From contig CAINTF010000204.1 of assembly GCA_903853285.1 (NCBI GenBank), forward strand, positions 1 to 14,562: a stretch of DNA of 14,562 nt, in the 5' to 3' direction. The stretch is from an uncultured Acidimicrobium sp. Its GTDB lineage: Bacteria > Actinomycetota > Acidimicrobiia > Acidimicrobiales > Ilumatobacteraceae. The position numbers were made by a program, and so were the translations under genes. Below, one piece after another: positions 1-7,643 of this stretch. Every line of letters begins with the position of its first letter. Position 1 is the first letter of the stretch. The notes below the pieces were generated by a model. It had not been told where the DNA came from, did not search any database, and was given only the letters and a program-made list of their open reading frames with translations.

Positions 1-2
1 GT

Positions 3-821
3 GACCTTTCGATTGATGCGTCATCCGCCACCGTGATCTTTGCAGTGCCAACGACTATTGCCAACACGAGCACCACACTGACACCAAGTGTGGTTGGTTC
101 ACCTGCTTCGTCCACAACGTCTACAACGATTGCTCAATTGCCACGCAAACTGGTGATTGTCGGGGATTCTCAAGCGCATGCACTGGCCATTAATAAGCCG
201 TCGGGAATCGAAAAGACTTTTGCAATTACCGACGGCTCTATTGATGGTTGTGGTGTCTATGACCGGGGTGTCGGCGTTGGTGGCACGAGCGGAAATTTTC
301 GCCGCAATTTTGCAAACTGTGTCGGTTTTGAAAAGAGTTGGGCAAAGTCGGCAACCAAAGCTAAAGCCGATGTAGCACTTGTGGTGATTGGTGCATGGGA
401 AGTGCTCGATCTCAAAATCAATAGTTTTACTTTTGCAATGAACACTTCGCCGGCCGACACTATTTTTCGTACGCAAATGAAGCGCGGCATCGACGCATTG
501 CGCGCAACTGGCGCAACGATTGCACTTCTTGAAGTTGCATGCATGAGGCCAGTTGACTCAAAGGGCGGTCCGGTGCCCGCTCTTCCGCAGCGCGGCGACG
601 ATATGCGTACTGGTCACCTCAATGATTTATTACGCGAGATCGCTGCGCCAGAAGACGATGGCGTATTTTTTGTTAGCGGTCCGAAGGAATGGTGTTCTGA
701 TCCAAAAATTTCAACGAGTCTTTCCTACAGGTGGGATGGTGTGCACGCTTATAAGCCGGGAGCAAAACTCATTTTCGAAACAATCGCAAACTCGATTTTG
801 CAATTACCTGTCACGAAGTAG
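3..821 (+). CDS. SGNH-domain protein, C-terminal part (5' end outside window)
   Basis: The reading frame is open to the left edge, so only the last 272 residues are visible; the GTG at 33 is probably internal. The visible part opens with about 35 residues rich in Thr, Ser, Ala and Pro, which look like an exported linker. A globular domain follows, starting at LVIVGDSQAHALA (about 168 for the Ser codon) and ending with the WDGVHAYKPGA block near 733-765. GDS and DxxH are the nucleophile and Asp/His blocks of SGNH hydrolases. The middle block reads VVIGAWEVLD instead of a GxND motif; I recall this form from SGNH domains fused to the C-terminus of membrane acyltransferase-3 (OafA-like) proteins. 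I infer the tail of such an O-acyltransferase acting on a cell-surface glycan, but its membrane half is not in the window. A stand-alone secreted SGNH esterase is the alternative. The 3' end overlaps the convergent DUF1003 gene by 11 bases. Confidence 0.75.
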   Translation, partial: DLSIDASSATVIFAVPTTIANTSTTLTPSVVGSPASSTTSTTIAQLPRKLVIVGDSQAHALAINKPSGIEKTFAITDGSIDGCGVYDRGVGVGGTSGNFRRNFANCVGFEKSWAKSATKAKADVALVVIGAWEVLDLKINSFTFAMNTSPADTIFRTQMKRGIDALRATGATIALLEVACMRPVDSKGGPVPALPQRGDDMRTGHLNDLLREIAAPEDDGVFFVSGPKEWCSDPKISTSLSYRWDGVHAYKPGAKLIFETIANSILQLPVTK

Positions 822-1350
822 CGTTTGACTTTCGAGCCTGCTCGATAACGCCTTTGCAGAGGTTTTCGACATGTTCGATATCGAGTCCGAGTTTGTGCCC
901 GATATGCACAGACCAAATGAGAGCTTGCAGGTTTGCTTCGAAGTCGGCTTGCGACCTGGCATCTGACCTTGCCGCCTGACGATTCTGACTGACCATCACA
1001 AACGTTGCGAGAAAAATTGCTTCAAGACTGACAACCATTGTCAACAATCCAAATGGGTACTCGTCGAATTTCATTGATGCACCAAATACGCCGACATTGA
1101 ACATGACCCAAATTCCAAACCAAACGGTGTGGATGTATACGAAGTTCAGTGACCCAGCGAAACTCGTAATTCGATCAGCAAATTTGTCTTGGGCTTGACG
1201 GGCTGCTTCAAAATGCCGCTTGCCGCTGGTGACATTCCAGTGATCAAGGTCGAAGAGTTGCCCGTCTTCCTTGCCGTCCATGCGATCGACCAGTCTGCAG
1301 GCATCGCAGGTTTCTCGAGAGTGGGGTGCTGAGAGCGAATCGTTGTTCAT
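811..1350 (-). CDS. DUF1003 family membrane protein
   Basis: This 179-residue protein matches DUF1003. It has an aromatic transmembrane helix (about residues 69-90, IHTVWFGIWVMFN), a short FDEYPFG loop, a second helix (about 100-121, LLTMVVSLEAIFLATFVMVSQ) and the family signature SQNRQAARSDARSQADFEAN. The cytoplasmic tail is charged and helical. Residues 15-18 are CDAC, a possible metal- or thiol-binding CxxC near the N-terminus, a position where DUF1003 proteins often carry cysteines. The function of the family is not established, so I assign none. The start at 1350 is ATG with no Shine-Dalgarno; a TACCCT box lies 8 bases upstream on the minus strand (1359-1364), so a leaderless or near-leaderless transcript is possible. 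The gene is divergent from the acyl-CoA dehydrogenase (84-base spacer), and its 3' end overlaps the SGNH gene. Confidence 0.85.
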   Translation of the reverse strand: MNNDSLSAPHSRETCDACRLVDRMDGKEDGQLFDLDHWNVTSGKRHFEAARQAQDKFADRITSFAGSLNFVYIHTVWFGIWVMFNVGVFGASMKFDEYPFGLLTMVVSLEAIFLATFVMVSQNRQAARSDARSQADFEANLQALIWSVHIGHKLGLDIEHVENLCKGVIEQARKSNATS

Positions 1351-1422
1351 ATCTGTGAAGGGTAGATCAAGTGCCCATAAATTCTGGACCGCATGAATGT
1401 GGCGGACAGGACTACTGCACGG

Positions 1423-1428
1423 TAACTT
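1423..1428 (+). promoter_or_regulatory. Candidate -10 box of the acyl-CoA dehydrogenase gene
   Basis: TAACTT followed by exactly six bases and then the ATG at 1435. No Shine-Dalgarno is visible. The spacing puts the predicted transcription start at or next to the A of the start codon, as in leaderless actinobacterial genes. I see no convincing -35 box upstream. The surrounding 84-base spacer (1351-1434) holds nothing else I recognise. Confidence 0.4.
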
Positions 1429-1434
1429 GGTGAC

Positions 1435-2646
1435 ATGACCGAATTTTCACTTGCACTGAACGATGATCAACTTCAAATTAAAGATTGGATTCATCAGTTT
1501 GCTGTTGACACCATTCGACCTGCAGCTCATGAGTGGGATGAAAAAGAAGAGTTCCCTTGGCCGATCGTGCAAGAGGCAGCGAAGATTGGTTTGTACGGCC
1601 TCGACTTCATCATGAACGCAATGGCAGATCCAACAGGTCTCACCATGGTGGTTGCAATCGAAGAAATGTTCTGGGGCGATGCAGGAATCGGCATGGCAAT
1701 CATGGGTTCTGGCCTCGCTGCAGCAGGCATTGCCGGCAACGGCACACCCGAGCAAATGATGGAGTGGGTTCCACAGTGTTATGGAACAGCAGACGATGTC
1801 AAGGTTGGTGCATTTTGTGTGAGCGAACCAGATGCAGGTAGCGACGTGTCCAACTTGCGCACGCGCGCGGTGTACGACGAAGCAAAAGATGAGTGGGTAC
1901 TCAACGGCACAAAAGCATGGATCACCAACGGTGGAATTGCCAATGTGCACGTAGTTGTTGCCGCAGTTGATCCAGAACTCAAGGGTCGCGGTCAAGCGAG
2001 TTTTGTTGTTCCGCCAAACACAAAAGGTTTGTCACAAGGACAGAAATATATGAAGCACGGCATTCGCGCCAGCCACACAGCAGAAGTGGTGCTCGAAGAC
2101 GTTCGCATCCCAGGCCGCTGTCTACTTGGCGGCAAAGAAAAACTCGATGCCAAACTTGCGCGATATCGCGAGGGCACGTCGAGCGGTAAGCAACCAGCAA
2201 TGGCCACATTTGAAGCGACACGCCCAGCGGTTGGTGCGCAAGCACTCGGTGTTGCTCGTGCGGCATACGAATACGCACTTGACTACGCCAAAGAGCGCAA
2301 AGCTTTCGGCAAGCCGATCATCATGCACCAAGCCATTGCGTTCAAGCTCGCCAACATGATCACCCAGATCGACGCAGCGCGCTTGCTTATCTGGCGCGCA
2401 TCATGGCTTGCTAAAAACGGTGGCTATAAAAACGCAGAAGGCTCACAGAGCAAATATTTTGCCTCTGAAATGTCGGTCAAAGTCACCGAAGACGCAATCC
2501 AGATTTTGGGTGGCTACGGCTACACACGCGAATATCCAGTAGAGCGTTGGCACCGTGACGCCAAGATTCACACCATCTTCGAGGGCACCTCAGAGATTCA
2601 GCAGTTGGTGATTGCCCGTGCAATCTCCGGCCTGCGCGTCGAATAA
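1435..2646 (+). CDS. Acyl-CoA dehydrogenase family flavoprotein
   Basis: This 403-residue protein has the full acyl-CoA dehydrogenase fold: an N-terminal helical domain, the central beta domain with FCVSEPDAGSDVSN and the WVLNGTKAWITNGG flavin segment, and a C-terminal helical domain with ERKAFGKPI, ILGGYGYTREYPVERWHRDAKI and IFEGTSEIQ. Glu383 in IFEGTSEIQ is at the position of the catalytic base of medium- and short-chain enzymes (Glu376 of MCAD). The expected reaction is FAD-dependent alpha,beta-dehydrogenation of an acyl-CoA, with electrons passed to ETF. A loop of about 20 residues near 213-233 (KEKLDAKLARYREGTSSGKQ) precedes the flavin-site helix and may affect substrate choice. Chain length cannot be told from sequence. 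The gene appears to head a unit with the monooxygenase 25 bases downstream, and its own start looks leaderless. Confidence 0.9.
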   Translation: MTEFSLALNDDQLQIKDWIHQFAVDTIRPAAHEWDEKEEFPWPIVQEAAKIGLYGLDFIMNAMADPTGLTMVVAIEEMFWGDAGIGMAIMGSGLAAAGIAGNGTPEQMMEWVPQCYGTADDVKVGAFCVSEPDAGSDVSNLRTRAVYDEAKDEWVLNGTKAWITNGGIANVHVVVAAVDPELKGRGQASFVVPPNTKGLSQGQKYMKHGIRASHTAEVVLEDVRIPGRCLLGGKEKLDAKLARYREGTSSGKQPAMATFEATRPAVGAQALGVARAAYEYALDYAKERKAFGKPIIMHQAIAFKLANMITQIDAARLLIWRASWLAKNGGYKNAEGSQSKYFASEMSVKVTEDAIQILGGYGYTREYPVERWHRDAKIHTIFEGTSEIQQLVIARAISGLRVE

Positions 2647-2671
2647 CTAATAGACGGCAAGGGTTTTCACC

Positions 2672-3853
2672 ATGAAGATTGCAATAGTTGGTGGCGGAAT
2701 TGGCGGGCTTACTGCCGCTCTTGCACTTTCTCAAAGTTCTCATGAAATCACTGTCTTTGAACGTTCGGCAGGAATCAGAGAAATTGGCGCTGGCGTGCAA
2801 ATCAGCCCAAATGCTTCTCGTCTTTTACATTCGTTGGGTCTTGGCCGGGCATATTCAGAAATTGCGGTACATCCGCAACGAGTTATTTTTCGCCGTTGGG
2901 AAGATGACTCCATTCTTCGTACGGCAGACATTGACGACAGTTTCGTTGCGCAGCATCAGTTGCCGTTAGCGAATATTGCACGGAATGAATTGGTTGAAAT
3001 TCTTGGAGATGCGGTAGCGCAACAGTCAAATGTGACTTTGAAATTCTCCACACACGTTGTAGGGGTGGAACCAGGTGAATCATCATCGGCGGTTCGATTT
3101 TTCGATGGAACAAATCAATCCTTCGACATCGTCATTGGTGCCGATGGAATCCATTCCGTAGTTCGCCCATGTGTCGGCGGCCTAGATAAGCCCCGGTTTA
3201 GTGGCTCTGCTGCGTATCGCGCATTGGTCCCACGCAAGTTCGTGGAGGATCTACCAATTGATGTCACCAACCGCATGGGTCCAGATCGCCATGTGGTGAG
3301 TTATTTCATTGGACGTAATCGCAGTCATCTCAATCTGGTCTGTATCTCGCCTGAAGATTCGTGGGAAACCGAATCATGGACAGAGCAAGGAACAATTGAA
3401 GATCTGTATGCGCGATTTGAAGGTTGGTCACCCGAGTTTCTTTCACTGCTCGCCCGAGTCGAAGAACCAGTTTTCCGCTGGGCGTTATACGACCGCGAAC
3501 CACTTGAACAATGGGGAATAGGTACAACAACTTTGCTCGGTGATGCTTGCCATCCCATGCTTCCCTTCATGGCTCAAGGATCATGCCAAGCAATTGAAGA
3601 TGCAGTGGTTCTGGCACGTTGTCTATCTAATGTGAGCACAAGCGATGCCGCACTTGCCCTTCGTCGATATGAAAACGCACGTCAAGGTCGCACAGCTCAA
3701 GTGCAAACCTCATCGTTGATGAATCGTGATCTGTTCCACATGGTGGATGGTCAAGAACAAAAAGATCGCGATCTGTTTTTTTCGCTTACGCCACCAGGAA
3801 TGTCAATTCTTGATTGGGTCTTCGAATACGACGCACTCACTGTTGCCATTTAA
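2672..3853 (+). CDS. FAD-dependent aromatic monooxygenase, salicylate/6-hydroxynicotinate hydroxylase type
   Basis: This 393-residue protein is a class A flavoprotein monooxygenase. It shows the N-terminal dinucleotide fold IAIVGGGIGGLTAAL (residues 3-17) ending in the acidic VFERS, the DG motif IGADGIHSVVR (Asp158-Gly159) and the GD motif LLGDACHPMLPFMAQG (Gly290-Asp291) followed by a QAIEDAVVLA helix. Length and the HPMLPFMAQG segment fit the salicylate 1-hydroxylase / 3-hydroxybenzoate 6-hydroxylase / 6-hydroxynicotinate 3-monooxygenase group. It would hydroxylate an aromatic acid using NAD(P)H and O2. The exact substrate cannot be read from sequence. The ATG has an AAGGG Shine-Dalgarno 8 bases upstream. 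The 25-base gap to the acyl-CoA dehydrogenase supports co-transcription, although no shared pathway is obvious. Confidence 0.85.
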   Translation: MKIAIVGGGIGGLTAALALSQSSHEITVFERSAGIREIGAGVQISPNASRLLHSLGLGRAYSEIAVHPQRVIFRRWEDDSILRTADIDDSFVAQHQLPLANIARNELVEILGDAVAQQSNVTLKFSTHVVGVEPGESSSAVRFFDGTNQSFDIVIGADGIHSVVRPCVGGLDKPRFSGSAAYRALVPRKFVEDLPIDVTNRMGPDRHVVSYFIGRNRSHLNLVCISPEDSWETESWTEQGTIEDLYARFEGWSPEFLSLLARVEEPVFRWALYDREPLEQWGIGTTTLLGDACHPMLPFMAQGSCQAIEDAVVLARCLSNVSTSDAALALRRYENARQGRTAQVQTSSLMNRDLFHMVDGQEQKDRDLFFSLTPPGMSILDWVFEYDALTVAI

Positions 3854-3930
3854 GGCATTTCGGAGATTCGGCTAATTCGCAAAAGGCTCAGTAGTTTGGC
3901 GCTTGTGGAGTCCGTAGCGTAGAGGGTCAT

Positions 3931-5337
3931 ATGTCTACTCTGCCCAACGCTGCATTTTCTATCGCTCTCGATTGTCAGCTCGACAATGTGCCCGGCACCC
4001 TGGGGCGGTTATGTGCTGCCATTGGTGAAGCAGGTGGCAACATCGGCGCACTTGATGGTTTTGATGTTCGTGGTCCGGTCCTTCGTCGCAGTCTTGTTGT
4101 GCACTGTCGAAACGAAGAGCACCAACATGCGATTGTTGCTGCAGTACAAAAACTTGATGGCGTGACTGTTCTCGATTGGTGGGACCGAACATTCCGCATG
4201 CATGAGGCCGGAAAGATTGAAGTTCTGAGTACAGCGCCAGTAAATGATCGTGATGATTTGTCAATGGCGTACACGCCAGGTGTTGCTCGTGTCTGTACTG
4301 CAATTGAAAAAGATCCGTTGCTTTCACATAAGTACACCATTCGCAAAAACACCGTTGCCATTGTGAGCAATGGAACCGCAGTGCTCGGACTTGGCGACAT
4401 CGGCCCAGAGGGTGCGATGCCGGTCATGGAGGGCAAGGCTCTCTTATTCAAAGAGTTTGGTGGAGTAAACGGTTTCCCTGTTTGCATCAATGCGCGAACC
4501 GCAGATGAAGTTGTCGATTTTGTGCAACGTATTGCACCAACTTTTGGTGGAATCAACTTGGAAGACATCAAAGCACCTGAGTGTTTTGAAATTGAAGAAC
4601 GTCTACGCGCAAGTCTTGACATTCCTGTGTTTCACGACGACCAACATGGCACAGCAGTTGTCACATTGGCTGCATTGTGGAACTCATTGAAGATCACTGG
4701 CAAGAAAATGGAAGACCTCACGGTTGTCATCGCTGGTGTTGGCGCAGCTGGCGTTGCCATTGGCAAGATTCTTCTGAATGCGGGTATTGGTGATGTCATT
4801 GGTTGCGATCGCGTGGGCGCCATCTATACCGGCAGAGGAGAGATGAACTCTGCGAAGGAATGGTTTGCAGCACATACAAACTCGTCTCGCAAAATGGGAA
4901 CCATTAGTGACGTCATGAAAGGCGCAGACGTTTTTGTTGGAGTGAGTGGACCAGATCTGGTTACTGCTGCCGATGTGCGCTCGATGGCAAAGAACCCCAT
5001 TGTGTTTGCAATGGCAAATCCAAACCCTGAAATTCGTCCAGAGCAGGTCGACGGTTTAGCTGCCGTTATGGCAACAGGTCGCAGCGACTATCCGAACCAA
5101 ATCAATAACGTGCTTGCATTCCCTGGCATTTTCCGTGGTGCACTTGACGCAAATGCAACGGACATCACTGAAGGCATGAAATTGGCAGCCGCAATCGCCA
5201 TTGCTGAATCGGTGACCGATGCTCAGTTATCGCCAGATTTCGTCGTGCCATCGGTGTTCGACAGAACAATCGTTGAGCGTGTTGCGCCTGCGGTTGCTGC
5301 AGCTGCCGTAAAAGACGGCGTTATCCGCAAGTCGTAA
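3931..5337 (+). CDS. NAD-type malic enzyme with N-terminal ACT domain
   Basis: This 468-residue protein is a malic enzyme (malate to pyruvate plus CO2) of the compact bacterial class. Residues about 8-85 form an ACT-like module (SIALDCQLDNVPGTLGRLCA, then a beta-alpha-beta pattern), which normally binds a small ligand such as an amino acid. The malic domain follows with Tyr114 in MAYTPGVARVC, Lys169 in MEGKALLFK, metal ligands Glu211-Asp212 (INLEDIKAPECFEIE) and Asp236-Asp237 (VFHDDQHGTAVV). The Rossmann motif is GVGAAG (269-274), then IGCDR with an acidic residue at the end of strand 2, which suggests NAD over NADP. FAMANPNPEIRP is the family C-terminal motif. The start is ATG with GAGGG 4 bases upstream. 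The 77-base spacer before it (3854-3930) has no clear terminator, so it may share the upstream transcript or have its own promoter. It converges on kbl with a 5-base gap. Confidence 0.92.
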   Translation: MSTLPNAAFSIALDCQLDNVPGTLGRLCAAIGEAGGNIGALDGFDVRGPVLRRSLVVHCRNEEHQHAIVAAVQKLDGVTVLDWWDRTFRMHEAGKIEVLSTAPVNDRDDLSMAYTPGVARVCTAIEKDPLLSHKYTIRKNTVAIVSNGTAVLGLGDIGPEGAMPVMEGKALLFKEFGGVNGFPVCINARTADEVVDFVQRIAPTFGGINLEDIKAPECFEIEERLRASLDIPVFHDDQHGTAVVTLAALWNSLKITGKKMEDLTVVIAGVGAAGVAIGKILLNAGIGDVIGCDRVGAIYTGRGEMNSAKEWFAAHTNSSRKMGTISDVMKGADVFVGVSGPDLVTAADVRSMAKNPIVFAMANPNPEIRPEQVDGLAAVMATGRSDYPNQINNVLAFPGIFRGALDANATDITEGMKLAAAIAIAESVTDAQLSPDFVVPSVFDRTIVERVAPAVAAAAVKDGVIRKS

Positions 5338-5342
5338 AACAA

Positions 5343-6515
5343 TTACGCGTTGCGCGCAGTAACAAACGCAGCAACGCAAGCATCGATATCGGCTTTGGTG
5401 TGCGTTGCACAAACCTGCACGCGAATGCGAGCCTTGCCCATCGGCACGACAGGGTATGAAAAAGCAACGACGTAGATGCCAAGTTTGAAAAGTTCTGCAG
5501 CCATGCGAACAGCTTCGTGTTCATCAGCAAACATCACGGGAACGATTGGATGTTCGCCGGGAAGCAGTGTGAAACCAGCTGCGGACATTTGATCGCGGAA
5601 ATACTTAGCGTTGCCACGAAGTGTTTCGCGCATCGAATTTCCTTGAGTAACTAGGTCAAGCGCCACGAGTGATCCAGCCACAACAGTTGGCGGAATGGAG
5701 TTAGAAAACAAATAAGGCCGAGCGCGTTGGCGCAACAAGTCAACTATTTCTTGGTGGGCTGAAATGTAACCGCCCGATGCACCGCCGAGTGCCTTGCCAA
5801 GGGTGCCAGAAATGATGTCGACGCGATCACGAACCCCAAACATTTCTGGAGTGCCTGCGCCGGTTGCACCTATGAAGCCAACTGCGTGCGAGTCGTCGAC
5901 CATGACCATCGCACCATATTTGTCGGCGAGGTCACAGATTTCTTTGAGGGGGGCGAATGAACCGTCCATGGAAAAAACGCCGTCGGTCGCGATGAGCGTC
6001 CGTCGCGCTCCTCGAGCAGCAACGAGTTGGGCTTCGAGGTCTGCCATGTCGCGGTTTTTGTATCGATAGCGCGTTGCCTTGCACAACCTGATGCCATCAA
6101 TGATTGATGCGTGGTTCAACTCGTCTGAAATAACAGCGTCGTCTTGGTCGAGTAGCACTTCAAATACGCCACCATTCGCATCGAAGCATGATGGAAATAA
6201 AATCGTTGCGTCAGTGCCTAGCAATGTAGAAAGTCGTGATTCGAGTTCGTCGTGTTGTGACTGTGTCCCACAAATGAATCGCACGCTTGCCATGCCAAAG
6301 CCATTGATATCGAGAGATTCTTTTGCTGCAGTAATCACTGCGGGGTTATTAGCAAGTCCGATGTAGTTGTTGGAACAAAAATTGATCAGATCTTTGCTGC
6401 TGCTCGAAACATGCGATGCCTGTGGCGAATCGAGCAATCTCTCACGCTTATAGAGACCTGCAGATTGGATCTCGTCGAGAGTCTTTTTTAATTCTTGTTT
6501 AACACTTGTGTACAC
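5343..6515 (-). CDS. kbl: Glycine C-acetyltransferase (2-amino-3-ketobutyrate CoA ligase)
   Basis: This 390-residue PLP enzyme of the alpha-oxoamine synthase family has a length typical of Kbl. Visible motifs are [14 protein letters not shown] near the N-terminus, [24 protein letters not shown], the cofactor aspartate in VDDSHAVGF (Asp207) and the Schiff-base lysine in [15 protein letters not shown] (Lys241). It converts 2-amino-3-ketobutyrate plus CoA to glycine plus acetyl-CoA. The GTG start at 6515 is supported by a GGAG Shine-Dalgarno five bases upstream, which fits in the 9-base gap after the tdh stop codon. It is therefore the second gene of a tdh-kbl operon, probably translationally coupled, and its tight adjacency to Tdh suits the unstable intermediate. 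Related synthases (BioF, HemA, SPT) are unlikely given the tdh neighbour. Confidence 0.95.
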   Translation of the reverse strand: MYTSVKQELKKTLDEIQSAGLYKRERLLDSPQASHVSSSSKDLINFCSNNYIGLANNPAVITAAKESLDINGFGMASVRFICGTQSQHDELESRLSTLLGTDATILFPSCFDANGGVFEVLLDQDDAVISDELNHASIIDGIRLCKATRYRYKNRDMADLEAQLVAARGARRTLIATDGVFSMDGSFAPLKEICDLADKYGAMVMVDDSHAVGFIGATGAGTPEMFGVRDRVDIISGTLGKALGGASGGYISAHQEIVDLLRQRARPYLFSNSIPPTVVAGSLVALDLVTQGNSMRETLRGNAKYFRDQMSAAGFTLLPGEHPIVPVMFADEHEAVRMAAELFKLGIYVVAFSYPVVPMGKARIRVQVCATHTKADIDACVAAFVTARNA

Positions 6516-6520
6516 GACTT

Positions 6521-6524
6521 CTCC
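6521..6524 (-). promoter_or_regulatory. Shine-Dalgarno GGAG deciding the GTG start of kbl
   Basis: On the minus strand GGAG is followed by five bases (AAGTC) and the GTG of kbl. It lies wholly within the 9-base space between the tdh stop and the kbl start, which argues for this unusual start codon over later ATGs. Confidence 0.7.
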
Positions 6525-7550
6525 TTAAGACCAATCCATCACGACTTTGCCGGAGTTTGACGAACGAGCGGCAGCAAAAGCCTTCTCCCAGTCATTGGCT
6601 GCAAAGCGATCGGTGATCACGTCACGAATATCGAGACCGGTTTGGATCAGTGAGTTCATGGCGTACCAAGTCTCAAACATTTCCCGTCCATAGATGCCCT
6701 TGATGGTGATCATGTGCGTGACAAGCTTTGCCCAATTGATTGAAATCTCTTTGCTTGGCAAGCCGAGCACTGCAACTCGACCACCGTGACTCAAGTTGTC
6801 CAAGATGTCTGGCAGGGCAGTGGGTGCTCCACTCATTTCAAACGCAACGTCGAAGCCCTCTTTCATGCCGAGTGTTTGTTGTGTCGCTGCGATTGACGAA
6901 GTCAATGGGTTGACTGCAACGTCAACACCCATGGTGCGAGCAAGAGCAAGTCTTGATTCGTTGATGTCACTGACTACAACAAACCGCGCGCCAACATGTC
7001 GTGCAACTTTGGCTGCCATCAAGCCGATCGGGCCGGCGCCAGTAATGAGCACGTCTTCACCTGCAACAGGGAAAGTCAGTGCAGTATGAACGGCGTTACC
7101 GAATGGGTCGAAGATTGCGCCAAGTTCTGCGTCAACTGCATCGGAATGAACCCACACGTTGCTTGCAGGGATGACCACGTATTCGGCGAATGCACCGTCG
7201 CGATTGACTCCAATACCCAACGTGTTCTTACACATGTGGCGGCGACCTGCGCGACAGTTGCGACATGTTCCGCAAATGATGTGGCCCTCACCAGATACAA
7301 GTGCGCCGATCTCGAGGGCTCTTACTTCAGAACCCATTTCAACAATGCGACCAGAAAATTCGTGACCAATAATGAGTGGCGCATTGACAGCAGAAGCAGC
7401 CCATGCGTCCCAAGAATCAATGTGTAAGTCGGTGCCACAGATACCAGTTTTCTCAACACGAATCTTGACGTCGTACGGACCTGGGGTGGGTTCGGCGCAC
7501 TCGATCATCTCGAGGCCGGGTGCCGCGGACGGCTTGAATAATGCGCGCAT
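6525..7550 (-). CDS. tdh: L-threonine 3-dehydrogenase
   Basis: This zinc-dependent medium-chain dehydrogenase of 341 residues equals the usual Tdh length. It carries the catalytic zinc ligands Cys38 ([11 protein letters not shown]) and His63-Glu64 (IIGHEFSG), the four-cysteine structural zinc loop at 93, 96, 99 and 107 ([15 protein letters not shown]), the NAD motif GAGPIG (171-176) and an acidic Asp195 after strand 2 ([10 protein letters not shown]), fitting NAD. It oxidises threonine to 2-amino-3-ketobutyrate for Kbl. The frame stays open upstream to 7793, but those extra 81 residues overlap the divergent hydrolase gene and look non-protein-like ([19 protein letters not shown]). MRALFKP aligns with the family N-terminus, so I place the start at 7550. 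No Shine-Dalgarno precedes it; a promoter with its -10 box ten bases upstream suggests a very short leader. Confidence 0.95.
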   Translation of the reverse strand: MRALFKPSAAPGLEMIECAEPTPGPYDVKIRVEKTGICGTDLHIDSWDAWAASAVNAPLIIGHEFSGRIVEMGSEVRALEIGALVSGEGHIICGTCRNCRAGRRHMCKNTLGIGVNRDGAFAEYVVIPASNVWVHSDAVDAELGAIFDPFGNAVHTALTFPVAGEDVLITGAGPIGLMAAKVARHVGARFVVVSDINESRLALARTMGVDVAVNPLTSSIAATQQTLGMKEGFDVAFEMSGAPTALPDILDNLSHGGRVAVLGLPSKEISINWAKLVTHMITIKGIYGREMFETWYAMNSLIQTGLDIRDVITDRFAANDWEKAFAAARSSNSGKVVMDWS

Positions 7551-7560
7551 AGTGCAAGTG

Positions 7561-7588
7561 ATCGTACAGCGATGTACAGAATTGTGAA
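7561..7588 (-). promoter_or_regulatory. Candidate tdh-kbl promoter
   Basis: Minus strand: TTCACA (7583-7588) as -35, a 16-base spacer, then TACGAT (7561-7566) as -10. The tdh ATG begins 10 bases after the -10 box, which predicts a leader of about three bases and agrees with the absence of a Shine-Dalgarno. TTCACA differs from TTGACA at one position. Confidence 0.45.
7564..7579 (+). repeat. Direct repeat GTACAG x2 over the tdh promoter
   Basis: GTACAG occurs at 7564-7569 and again at 7574-7579, ten bases apart, about one helical turn. The pair covers the -10 box and spacer of the predicted tdh promoter, where a regulator could bind. It may also be chance, since the unit is only six bases long. 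Confidence 0.3.
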
Positions 7589-7620
7589 AGTTAGGAAGAA
7601 TGCGACGATCGGTCGATTTG

Positions 7621-7626
7621 TAGGAT
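7621..7626 (+). promoter_or_regulatory. Candidate -10 box of the alpha/beta hydrolase gene
   Basis: TAGGAT is followed by six bases and the ATG at 7633, the same spacing seen at 1435, 9584 and 13810. The internal AGGA could instead act as a Shine-Dalgarno seven bases before that ATG; either reading favours 7633 as the start. No good -35 box is visible. Confidence 0.4.
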
Positions 7627-7627
7627 G

Positions 7628-7643
7628 TGCACATGCATGTGCA
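7628..7643. repeat. Perfect 16-bp palindrome over the hydrolase start codon
   Basis: TGCACATGCATGTGCA is a perfect inverted repeat with no central gap. It covers the ATG at 7633 and, if the transcript is leaderless, also the transcription start. It could be a repressor operator, or a by-product of the Met-His-Val codons. Confidence 0.4.

Noticed and set aside
1447..1995. 182-residue open frame on the minus strand
   Set aside because: It is antisense to the acyl-CoA dehydrogenase, with Cys/His-rich low-complexity translation and no recognisable motif.
4564..4572. GACATCAAA, identical to one arm of the MarR operator, inside the malic enzyme gene
   Set aside because: There is no second arm nearby and it encodes the conserved EDIKAPE segment; a single half-site in coding DNA is most likely chance.
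3975..4622. 215-residue open frame on the minus strand
   Set aside because: It lies wholly antisense to the malic enzyme, is rich in Ser/Arg/Pro/Thr and shows no domain; it is a shadow of the real gene.
6996..7427. 143-residue open frame on the plus strand within tdh
   Set aside because: It is antisense to the conserved zinc-binding and Rossmann segments of tdh, and its translation has no domain features.
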